Assembly (NCBI GenBank): GCA_009781325.1
Contig: WQYJ01000006.1
Location: forward strand, 1 to 23,333
DNA: 23,333 nucleotides
Direction of reading: 5' to 3'
DNA from: Propionibacteriaceae bacterium
Lineage (GTDB): Bacteria; Actinomycetota; Actinomycetes; Propionibacteriales; Propionibacteriaceae
Shown here piece after piece: positions 1-6,511 of this stretch; position 1 is the stretch's first letter; each line of letters starts with the position of its first letter. The notes under the pieces were generated by a model that was not told the origin of the DNA, searched no databases, and saw nothing but the letters and a program-made list of their open reading frames with translations. The position numbers and the translations under genes are program-made.

Positions 1-470
1 GTTGCCCCCCCGGTCATCCTGCCGCCAGGCAGGATCCCCGGCAGCCAACGTAGGGTCTGTGGAAGAGATTTTCTTGCTCAAGTCCCCACGTTGCCCCCCC
101 CGGTCATCCTGCCGCCAGGCAGGATCCCCGGCAGCCAACGTAGGGTCTGTGGAAGAGATTTTCTTGCTCAAGTCCCCACGTTGCCCCCCCGGTCATCCTG
201 CCGCCAGGCAGGATCCCCGGCAGCCGACCTAGGGTCTGTGGAAGAGAATGTCTTGCTCAAGTCCTTACGTTGGCCGCCGGGGGTCCTGCCTGGCGGCAGG
301 ATGACCGGTGGATGACGTAGGGTCTTGTGGTAGAGGTTTTCTTGCTTAAGTCCATACGTTGGCTGCCGGGGGTCCTGCCTGGCGGCAGGATGACCGGGGG
401 GCTGACGTATGGGTCTGTGGTAGAGAACTTCTCGCTTAAGTCCTCACGTTAGCCGCCGGGGGTTGGCACG
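1..470. repeat. Tandem array of ~90-bp units with a 35-bp palindromic core
   Basis: Five units start at about 1, 90, 180, 269 and 358, and a sixth is cut short at 448-470. Each has a 35-bp core (12-46, 102-136, 191-225, 272-306, 361-395) and a 50-55 bp linker recognisable by ggtct-gtgg-agag and aagtcc-n-ac. Units 1 and 2 are nearly identical and differ in a C7/C8 run before the core. The core carries the hairpin CCTGCC-gcca-GGCAGG inside outer CCGG ends. In units 4 and 5 the core is reverse-complemented while the linker keeps its orientation. The array resembles REP/BIME-type extragenic repeats. No protein of its own is supported: open frames here only read through the repeats. The left edge is cut by the window. 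Confidence 0.93.
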
Positions 471-476
471 TCCCCC
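458..476 (-). terminator. Weak hairpin downstream of hemolysin III gene
   Basis: GGGGG (458-462) and CCCCC (472-476) can pair across a 9-nt loop, 13 bp beyond the stop codon of the hemolysin III gene. There is no T-run on either strand, so a role in termination is only suggested by position. It is also the remnant right edge of the repeat array. Confidence 0.25.
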
Positions 477-488
477 TTGTCACACCGC

Positions 489-1229
489 CTACCTCAGGGC
501 CAGCAACTGCAAGACTCCAAGGAGGACGGCGACCCAGTGGCAGACGGCTGCGGCGACTGTGAAGGAATGGAAGACTTCGTGGAAGCCGAACCAGCGCGGA
601 GAGGGGTTCGGCCATTTGCGTGAATAGATTAATGCACCCAACGAGTAGATCACTCCGCCGACGAGGATAAGAATGACGATGGCCGGGTTTCCATTTCGCC
701 AGAATTCAGGCAGCCACCATACTGCCGCCCAACCCATGACAACGTACATCACTGAGTAAAGCCAGCGAGGCGCAGATATCCATAGCACACGGAAGAGAAC
801 CCCTGCCGCTGCTAGGCTCCAGATCAGTGAGAGGATGACTACCCGTGACGTACCAGTCAGCAGCATCACCGACAGGGGAGTGTAGGTACCGGCAACAAAC
901 AGGTAGATATTCGCGTGGTCGATGCGCCTCAAAACGGCTTTAACCTTCGGCCCCCAGGGTGGAATGTGGTAGGTCGCTGACAGTGCGAAGAGAGACACCG
1001 CACATCCGAGGTAGATCGCCAGAGATGCCTTAACTCCCCCGCCGGGAGCCACACAGATCAATACCACGATCCCGGCAATGAGCAGAGGTACGGCTCCCGC
1101 ATGCAGCCATCCCCGAAGTTTCGGCTTGAGGCCAGCAGCCAGGCTGGTGTCCTCATTCAACTCGTCTTCGGTTATTGCGTCACTGCGCAGTGTCTGCGCC
1201 TGGTCCTCGACAGATCCTTGGAGGCTCAC
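489..1229 (-). CDS. trhA: Hemolysin III family (PAQR/TrhA-like) membrane protein
   Basis: A 246-residue integral membrane protein of the hemolysin III/YqfA (TrhA) family, the bacterial branch of the PAQR superfamily, usually with seven membrane helices. Known members affect membrane lipid homeostasis; the haemolysin name is historical. Visible family motifs are LSATYH (residues 83-88), RRIDHANIYLFVAGTYTP (101-118) and a C-terminal HEVFHSF...CHW block, which together supply the Ser, Asp and His residues expected to form the metal site. An acidic N-terminal tail of about 38 residues precedes the first helix and may be poorly conserved. The start is GTG, chosen because AAGGAGAG lies just upstream. 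The gene is divergent from the prenyl synthase, as in the Rv1085c/Rv1086 pair of Mycobacterium. The family call is secure; the exact biochemical role is not. Confidence 0.93.
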   Translation of the reverse strand: MSLQGSVEDQAQTLRSDAITEDELNEDTSLAAGLKPKLRGWLHAGAVPLLIAGIVVLICVAPGGGVKASLAIYLGCAVSLFALSATYHIPPWGPKVKAVLRRIDHANIYLFVAGTYTPLSVMLLTGTSRVVILSLIWSLAAAGVLFRVLWISAPRWLYSVMYVVMGWAAVWWLPEFWRNGNPAIVILILVGGVIYSLGALIYSRKWPNPSPRWFGFHEVFHSFTVAAAVCHWVAVLLGVLQLLALR

Positions 1230-1239
1230 TCTCTCTCCT

Positions 1240-1257
1240 TACGGTTACGTTACCGTA
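1240..1257. promoter_or_regulatory. Palindrome, candidate operator
   Basis: TACGGT-TACGTT-ACCGTA is an inverted repeat with 6-bp arms and a 6-bp centre. It abuts the ribosome-binding site of the hemolysin III gene and sits in the divergent intergenic region shared with the prenyl synthase. The size and symmetry fit a dimeric repressor such as a TetR-family protein. That is inference; no regulator gene lies nearby in this window. Confidence 0.4.
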
Positions 1258-1415
1258 GGTAGCTTACTCCTATTCTTCTCCCAGGTGTACCCCTGCAAGT
1301 CACTTGCTCATCACAATGTCCTCAGGCATGGACAACGCCGCCGGACAGCACCAGAGGAGTCCTCATGAGAGAGCACAACTCGCACGACAGCAGAAATCAG
1401 GGATAAAGTTATTCT

Positions 1416-2222
1416 GTGGGAATTGGTGATGCACTGTCCGGCATCCAGGGTCGGCTCCGTCCGGCTGGGTTGCTGTATTCGACCTATGAGCATTCACTGC
1501 TGGCTGGTCTGGATAAGAGCCGTCTTCCTCATCACGTCGCCGTGATGGCGGATGGGAATCGGCGCTGGGCACGGCTCAATGCCCCAGGGGAAACGCTCAC
1601 TGCTGGTTATCAGGCCGGTGCAGTCAAACTGCGGGAGTTCGTATCCTGGTGCGATGAGGTAGGGATTCAGATAGTCACCTTGTGGGTGCTGTCTCCGAAT
1701 AACCTGGACCGCCCTGATGAAGAGGTCCTACCTCTGCTTGATGTCATCGTCGAGTTAGTGGAATCACTGGCAGATGAAGGGAAGTGGAGTATCCAGATCG
1801 TTGGTGCCTTGGATCTCCTGCCCGCGGATACATCGCAGGCTCTTCGGGAAGCCAGCGCACGTACGCAGGGTTTCTCGGGCATGCATGTCAATGTTGCAGT
1901 TTCCTATGCAGGGCGCCAGGAGTTGAGGGATGCATTCCGATCCTTGCTGGCAGCAGAGGAAGCCAAGGGTACGAGCTTAGAGGACTTGTCTCAAACCCTT
2001 GAAATAGACATGATTGCCTCGCACCTCTACACCGCCGGCCAGCCCGACCCAGACCTGATTATCCGTACCTCCGGAGAACAGCGGTTATCGGACTTCCTGA
2101 TCTGGCAGTCTGCCCATTCTGAGTTCTACTTCTGCGAGGCCCTCTGGCCCGACTTCCGACGAGTCGACTTCTTGCGAGCCTTGAGATCCTTCGCTCAGCG
2201 TGAGCGCCGCTTCGGCCGCTAA
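1416..2222 (+). CDS. uppS: Short-chain Z-isoprenyl diphosphate synthase (Rv1086-like)
   Basis: A 268-residue cis-prenyltransferase (UppS family) that condenses isopentenyl diphosphate with an allylic diphosphate, feeding the polyprenyl-phosphate carriers used in cell-wall synthesis. HVAVMADGNRRWA (residues 40-52) holds the catalytic Asp46 and the Arg pair that binds diphosphate. TLWVLSPNNLDRP and RTSGEQRLSDFLIWQSAHSE are further family blocks, and the protein ends in the usual basic RERRFGR tail. The RTSGEQRLS-FL-WQSA stretch is closer, as recalled, to Rv1086, the (2Z,6E)-farnesyl diphosphate synthase of Mycobacterium tuberculosis, than to long-chain UppS. Product length cannot be read from sequence, so uppS is used as a family symbol. 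The start is GTG with only a weak, distant GGGA upstream, and the first ~35 residues are not conserved; a later start is possible. Confidence 0.93.
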   Translation: MGIGDALSGIQGRLRPAGLLYSTYEHSLLAGLDKSRLPHHVAVMADGNRRWARLNAPGETLTAGYQAGAVKLREFVSWCDEVGIQIVTLWVLSPNNLDRPDEEVLPLLDVIVELVESLADEGKWSIQIVGALDLLPADTSQALREASARTQGFSGMHVNVAVSYAGRQELRDAFRSLLAAEEAKGTSLEDLSQTLEIDMIASHLYTAGQPDPDLIIRTSGEQRLSDFLIWQSAHSEFYFCEALWPDFRRVDFLRALRSFAQRERRFGR

Positions 2223-2300
2223 GAACTAACCCCCAGCGAGGACACTACCAACCGCATGTGGGCGCTTCAATGAGTACGCAGGCAGCCTTTGTTCACGCAA

Positions 2301-2327
2301 CCGCCCCTTCCGTGAAGACGGTAGCGG
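2301..2327. terminator. Hairpin between convergent genes
   Basis: Nested pairing CCGC...CCGT-gaag-ACGG..GCGG lies between the stop codons of the prenyl synthase (+) and the methyltransferase-fold gene (-). Position suggests a shared terminator, but there is no T-run. Nothing else is recognised in the 131-bp gap at 2223-2353. Confidence 0.3.
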
Positions 2328-2353
2328 CGCAAGGCCCTCAAGGCGGGGTTCTG

Positions 2354-3061
2354 CTAGCGGGGGCTGTCGGGACGATGCACTGTATATACTGCATAGTCCA
2401 TTCGGCGGTTGCCTCGTTCTACCGCAATGAGGCGCTCTGTAGCGTTCGGGTCGATGCTGGTGAGGTCGAACCAGAATTCCTTGGAGGGTCCCTGGGACCA
2501 GATGGCTAGTCGTCCGCCGGGGTTGAGGTGCCCCAAAGCCGCACGAATTCCCTCAGGGGTGTACAAACGTGCGTTGTCCTCATGAATGAGGAAATCAGGG
2601 CCATTATCGATATCTAAGCAGATACCGTCCCAGGGGCCGAATAGTCCAGGAATGGTGGGCTGACCGCACAGTAGTGCGGCAACGTCCCCATGTCGGATCC
2701 TAACTCGCGGGTCGTTCGCTACTTTTTGCAGCGTTGGAGTTAAGCCTTGGTGAGCCCATTCGATGAGCGGACCCGACAACTCCACAATGTCTAGGTGGCT
2801 AGCACCGGTAGACAACAGGTGTTCGGCAGTGAACCCTAACCCCAGTCCCCCAACAAGAATGTGGCCCGGCGTTGGACCGAGAGCTTCGGCCAGGGCAATC
2901 TCGGAACTGGTCCGAGTTGAATCCATAGCAAAAGCACCATTGACAATCAGTTCATCAGTCGCGCTTTCCCCAACAAAACGACGACGCAGAGCGATCTCGT
3001 ACCCATCCGCATCGCTTCGCGCAAGGGTGACCGTTTCTTCGTGCATCCATCTATGATCCAC
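2354..3061 (-). CDS. Spermidine-synthase-like (class I methyltransferase fold) protein
   Basis: A 235-residue protein with the Rossmann-type nucleotide-binding fold shared by aminopropyltransferases and SAM methyltransferases. The glycine loop GGLGLGFTAEHLL is at residues 71-83, the acidic residue ending strand 2 is Glu94 (DIVEL), and HGDV (125-128) follows. The region equivalent to the aminopropyltransferase active site reads LDIDNGPDF (149-157) rather than the DxTDP-type loop of real spermidine synthases. The N-terminal part is short, so the usual substrate-capping domain is reduced. Annotation pipelines often call such actinobacterial proteins spermidine synthase; polyamine synthesis should not be assumed. 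The start is GTG at 3061 with no clear ribosome-binding site, and ATG at 3046 (Met6) is an equally plausible start. The gene lies downstream of xseB on the same strand, 122 bp away. Confidence 0.8.
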   Translation of the reverse strand: MDHRWMHEETVTLARSDADGYEIALRRRFVGESATDELIVNGAFAMDSTRTSSEIALAEALGPTPGHILVGGLGLGFTAEHLLSTGASHLDIVELSGPLIEWAHQGLTPTLQKVANDPRVRIRHGDVAALLCGQPTIPGLFGPWDGICLDIDNGPDFLIHEDNARLYTPEGIRAALGHLNPGGRLAIWSQGPSKEFWFDLTSIDPNATERLIAVERGNRRMDYAVYTVHRPDSPR

Positions 3062-3109
3062 TATGGCAAGCAGCGCGTCAACAAGGTAGCAGCTTCTACA
3101 ACGATAAAT

Positions 3110-3167
3110 AGTGGAGAACTCTCACGTAAAGTGGAGAAAAATGATAGGAAACCCCTTGTTGAGTGGA
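3110..3167. promoter_or_regulatory. Short direct repeats upstream of spermidine-synthase-like gene
   Basis: AGTGGAGA occurs at 3110-3117 and 3130-3137, exactly 20 bp (about two helical turns) apart, with a third partial AGTGGA at 3162-3167. They lie in the 122-bp gap between xseB and the downstream gene. Spacing on one helix face suggests binding sites for a regulator, but chance is possible. Confidence 0.25.
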
Positions 3168-3183
3168 TAGTGAGCTGGAGAGC

Positions 3184-3444
3184 CTAGGGGGTTTGGGCAC
3201 TTTCAACAACGGTGCGGGCTTCGGTGAGATAACGCTGACAGAGATTGGCAAGATACTCCCCTCGTTTGAAGAGTTCCATGGAATCTGCCAGAGACTCACC
3301 GCCTGATTCAAGCCGAGTGACAACACTGATCAACTCATCACGGGCTTGTTCGTAGGTCAGTTCAGCCTCGGGGGCAGCTACAGGTTCAACCTGCTGTGGA
3401 GATGCTTGGGTGTCAGTCTTCTTGGTGGTTCTAGCGGTTGCCAT
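3184..3444 (-). CDS. xseB: Exodeoxyribonuclease VII small subunit
   Basis: An 86-residue small subunit of exonuclease VII, which degrades single-stranded DNA from both ends into oligonucleotides in the cytoplasm. Residues 28-80 hold the family pattern: LTYEQARDELISVVTRLESG, SLADSMELFKRGEYLANLCQ and an LTEA motif. These form the helical hairpin by which several small subunits wrap the XseA coiled coil. The N-terminal ~25 residues (a short Thr/Lys stretch, then Pro/Glu/Ala-rich) are likely disordered. The ATG start lies inside the 3' end of xseA, giving a 14-bp overlap that points to translational coupling and matched subunit supply. Confidence 0.95.
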   Translation of the reverse strand: MATARTTKKTDTQASPQQVEPVAAPEAELTYEQARDELISVVTRLESGGESLADSMELFKRGEYLANLCQRYLTEARTVVESAQTP

Positions 3445-4660
3445 GATTCTCTTTCTTCTTCTGGGTTACCTTCACGGTGAGGCTGCCGTCTGAAATCTGG
3501 GCGGTCAGCGTAGCGCCGACGGTTGCATCATCAACACTGGAGAGGTTTTTCCCATCGCCGTCAATCACAATGGCGTAACCCCGCTTGAGGACAGCCTGGG
3601 GACTCAAGGAACCTACCAGCGCACTAGCGCGTGAGATCTGGGCTGCTTCACTATCCAGTTTCGCCGATACGGCACGGGTCAGGTTCTGGCGCAGCGAAGC
3701 AAGGTGTTGTGCGTAAACATCGAAACGAGTCAGCGGGTCACGCAGAACCGGGCGAAGTTTGATGTTGTCGAGTGTGACCTGTTGGTGGGAGAGGAATCCC
3801 GCAAGAACACCTGTCATGCGCTGTTGGGTTCGGGATAACCTTTCCAGTTCCTCGTGGACGTCGGGAACGATTCTCTTTGCGGCATCTGTCGGAGTGGAGG
3901 CACGAAGGTCAGCGACGAGATCAAGGATGGGAGTGTCAACCTCATGGCCGATAGCTGAAACCACGGGAGTACGAGCGGCAGCAACCGCACGAATCAGAGC
4001 CTCATTAGAGAAGGGGAGCAGGTCTTCAACAGAACCACCTCCACGGGCAATGACAATCACATCAATACTGGGATCCTCATCTAATTCCCTCACAGCTTCG
4101 ATCACCTGGTTAGCAGATGAAGGTCCTTGCATCAGGGCATGCCGAGTGAGGATTCGCGCAGAAGGCCATCGCAGGCCGACGTTGACCACCACGTCGCGTT
4201 CGGCAGCGGAATCCTTTCCAGTGATCAGGCCGATTCCCATAGGTAGCACTGGAAGACGGCGTTTCAGCCGCGGATCGAAGAGACCCTCGGCTTGAAGCAC
4301 GCGCTTGAGGTGTTCGATCTGCGCCAGAAGTTGACCTTCACCGGTGGGGCGTAAATCGAAGCACTCATAGCTGAGTCGTCCTGACTTCATCCACACTGTT
4401 GGCTTGAGCTGTGCTGTGACAGCCATCCCTTCACGCAAGGGGCCGGCAGCATCGAGGACTGCTGTCGATAAGGTCACCGAGACAGAGACCTCTTCGGTCA
4501 TGTCCCGCAAAGTCAGGAAGTGGATCGCCGCTGTTCTGCGGTTGAGCTCAATCACCTGAGCGGACACCCAGATAGCTCCGAGTCGTTCAACCCACCCTTT
4601 GACGGCAGCAGCCACCTCTTTGAGTGCAACAGGTTGTTCAGGGCTGGAGATCAAGGCCAT
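3431..4660 (-). CDS. xseA: Exodeoxyribonuclease VII large subunit
   Basis: A 409-residue catalytic subunit of exonuclease VII. Residues 1-105 form the N-terminal OB-fold domain that binds single-stranded DNA. The central nuclease domain shows ARGGGSVEDLLPFSNE (205-220), SAIGHEVDTPILDLVADLRA (235-254) and STPTDAA (255-261), the signature blocks of the family. The following region (about 265-350) is the coiled-coil segment that XseB binds, and the C-terminal KRGYAIVID block closes the fold. Length is typical of actinobacteria. It starts 4 bp after the rmuC stop codon and overlaps xseB, so the three genes are almost certainly one transcript. Assignment is secure. Confidence 0.97.
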   Translation of the reverse strand: MALISSPEQPVALKEVAAAVKGWVERLGAIWVSAQVIELNRRTAAIHFLTLRDMTEEVSVSVTLSTAVLDAAGPLREGMAVTAQLKPTVWMKSGRLSYECFDLRPTGEGQLLAQIEHLKRVLQAEGLFDPRLKRRLPVLPMGIGLITGKDSAAERDVVVNVGLRWPSARILTRHALMQGPSSANQVIEAVRELDEDPSIDVIVIARGGGSVEDLLPFSNEALIRAVAAARTPVVSAIGHEVDTPILDLVADLRASTPTDAAKRIVPDVHEELERLSRTQQRMTGVLAGFLSHQQVTLDNIKLRPVLRDPLTRFDVYAQHLASLRQNLTRAVSAKLDSEAAQISRASALVGSLSPQAVLKRGYAIVIDGDGKNLSSVDDATVGATLTAQISDGSLTVKVTQKKKENHGNR

Positions 4661-4664
4661 AGGA

Positions 4665-6179
4665 CTACCCTACCTGCCGTACGGATTCAACCATGTCACC
4701 GAGCGGCTCATCAGTCTCGGGTGAGGGCACTGCAGCCAGAGTACGGCCAATCAGCGCCGGAATTTCCACCGCACTTTCGACCAGTTCTGGAGCGGCAATG
4801 GGGCGTACTCCCTCGGTGACAGGAAGCAGTTCCTTGAGAGAATCTTCGGAAACGCGTAAGTCCTTGAAACGCCTGGCTGAACTCAGAACTCTGGATTCCA
4901 GAGAGCCAATGGCGGAGTTATAGGCCTTCACCGATGACTCCAGAGATCTTCCCAAGCGATCGAAGTGGGAGCCCATCGTACCTAGGCGTTCATAGAGATC
5001 GCGCCCCAGTTGTGAGACCTCTCGGGCAGATTCAGCCAGGACCTCTTGATTCCAGGCATAGGCAACAGAGCGCAGCATGGTGATCAAGGTCATCGGGGTT
5101 GCGATCATGATGTTTTTGGTAGCGGCGTATTCGAGGAGATCGGGGATTTGTTCGAGGGCAACGGGTAGCAAGGCCTCGCTGGGAAAGAAGAGTATGACAA
5201 ATTCCGGAGTTCCCCAATCAGCTTTCCAATAGGCTTTCGAGGAGAGGAGATCGATGTGTGAACGAACGTTCTTCGCAAAAGAAGCTAGGTATTTGGCGCG
5301 TTCAGTATCGGAGGCAGCCATCTCCGCACTGAGAAATCCTTCAAGGGGGGTCTTAGCATCGACAAAGATAAATCGCCCGCCTGCGAGATTGACTTTCATG
5401 TCGGGACGAATCACCCGGTCATCGGTTGTCGAGGACTCCTGGGTGACGAAGTCGCAGTGTTCAACCATCCCGGCAACTTCAACAACTCGTTTCAGTTGCA
5501 GTTCGCCCCAAGCACCACGCATATTGGGTCTCGACAAAGCGGAGATGAGCGCAGAGGTCTCCTTGCGCAGTTGCTCACCTGTGAGTTGGACCGAGCGGAC
5601 CTGGGTTGCCATCTCCGCAGATATCGAGGCTCTTTCTTTCTCGATCTGAGTCAGCCGGGCTTCCAGCTTTTCAAGATTGACACGGATGGGAGTCATGAGG
5701 GTGTCGCTGGCTTGGTGGCGTTGTGCCGCTTGCTCTTCGACAGTCTTGGTTTGCTTTTCGAGAGCCTCGGCAGAAAGCACCTTATATTCATTCAGCATAG
5801 TTTCGCGGTCTTGACGCAGTTTTTCGGCTTGCTCGCGGGCGGCATCTCTTTCCACCTCGACCTTGGAGGTTGCAGCTTTCTCCCCCGCAAGGAGGGCCTG
5901 GAATTCAGCCGCATCTGCACGTGACTGGGCAACCTGGGCAGCAGCCTTTTCAATGGCCGTCTCCGAACGTGCAAGTTCAGTACGAGCTTGAGCCGCTTCG
6001 GCACGAGCTGCTGAAGCATCACTGAGAGCTTGGGCGACCTGGGTCTCCTGGCGGGCCTGATCGGCTCTCATCTTTTCAGTTTCCGTGTTTTTCCGAGCTG
6101 CAGAGATGAGGTAACCAGCCAACCAGCCGATCACGATGCCCCCGAATAGCGCCGCGAGTATCCAGACCATTTCGTTCAT
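4665..6179 (-). CDS. rmuC: DNA recombination protein RmuC
   Basis: A 504-residue RmuC-family protein, implicated in E. coli in limiting recombination-dependent inversion between short inverted repeats. Residues 5-27 form an N-terminal membrane anchor. Residues 30-210 are a long Ala/Glu/Gln/Arg-rich coiled coil. The conserved nuclease-like RmuC domain follows, beginning RGAWGELQLKRVVEVAGM (221-238) and including DMKVNL, FVDAKTPLEGFL and FPSEALLP. It heads the rmuC-xseA-xseB cluster, so the transcript encodes three proteins acting on DNA ends. ATG start. The 332-bp divergent gap upstream separates it from the giant surface-protein gene. The last ~60 residues are variable and of unknown role. 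Confidence 0.95.
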   Translation of the reverse strand: MNEMVWILAALFGGIVIGWLAGYLISAARKNTETEKMRADQARQETQVAQALSDASAARAEAAQARTELARSETAIEKAAAQVAQSRADAAEFQALLAGEKAATSKVEVERDAAREQAEKLRQDRETMLNEYKVLSAEALEKQTKTVEEQAAQRHQASDTLMTPIRVNLEKLEARLTQIEKERASISAEMATQVRSVQLTGEQLRKETSALISALSRPNMRGAWGELQLKRVVEVAGMVEHCDFVTQESSTTDDRVIRPDMKVNLAGGRFIFVDAKTPLEGFLSAEMAASDTERAKYLASFAKNVRSHIDLLSSKAYWKADWGTPEFVILFFPSEALLPVALEQIPDLLEYAATKNIMIATPMTLITMLRSVAYAWNQEVLAESAREVSQLGRDLYERLGTMGSHFDRLGRSLESSVKAYNSAIGSLESRVLSSARRFKDLRVSEDSLKELLPVTEGVRPIAAPELVESAVEIPALIGRTLAAVPSPETDEPLGDMVESVRQVG

Positions 6180-6219
6180 ATCTCAACTGTGCCAGGTTGC
6201 TCGGACATTTTCTGATCAA

Positions 6220-6257
6220 CACCCAAAGCTGGACCAAACCGGTGTTCGACTTGGGTG
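6220..6257. promoter_or_regulatory. Inverted repeat in divergent gap upstream of rmuC
   Basis: CACCCAA (6220-6226) pairs with TTGGGTG (6251-6257) around a 24-nt loop, followed on the + strand by GGGGTTTT. No + strand gene precedes it, so it could be an operator, a leader structure of rmuC, or insulation between divergent units. Otherwise the 332-bp gap (6180-6511) contains the candidate promoter and leader of the giant gene and no further gene. Confidence 0.3.
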
Positions 6258-6415
6258 GGGTTTTACTGAGGACTCATAGGTGGGTTCGGGTTCAGTTGAC
6301 ATCAATCTGAAATCAATTACTGCTTGTAGGAAGGCCAAAAGATTTTTCCTCGGTGGCGAATCCTACCCCAAAATGAATCTGCAGACAACAGAAAATGGAC
6401 ATGTATGTAAATAAC

Positions 6416-6444
6416 TTGATAATAGGATCGCACCGTGTTATCGT
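6416..6444 (+). promoter_or_regulatory. Candidate promoter of giant surface-protein gene
   Basis: TTGATA (6416-6421) and TATCGT (6439-6444) are separated by 17 bp and match the housekeeping-sigma -35 and -10 boxes at 5 and 4 of 6 positions. Transcription would begin near 6451, leaving a leader of about 60 nt before the ATG at 6512. The leader can fold in two exclusive ways: GTGG (6461-6464) with CCAC (6471-6474), or CCACC (6474-6478) with GGTGG (6482-6486). A promoter here also argues against translation starting at 6395. Confidence 0.4.
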
Positions 6445-6511
6445 CTACATATTCTTTTGGGTGGGCCGGTCCACCACCGACGGTGGGTTGGTCCTTTATG
6501 GGAGGGATCCT

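Noticed and set aside
2..315. Small proteins encoded in the tandem array
   Set aside because: The frames only translate the DNA repeat and shift where the unit length changes from 89 to 90 bp; no start signals or homology.
1..470. CRISPR array
   Set aside because: Units are about 90 bp and repeat along their whole length; there are no unique spacers and the core changes orientation.
6296..6301. TTGACA at 6296 as the main promoter of the giant gene
   Set aside because: Perfect -35 hexamer but no acceptable -10 box 16-18 bp downstream.
6395..6511. Earlier start for the giant protein at 6395
   Set aside because: No ribosome-binding site, a candidate promoter lies within the extension, and the signal peptide and strong ribosome-binding site belong to the ATG at 6512.
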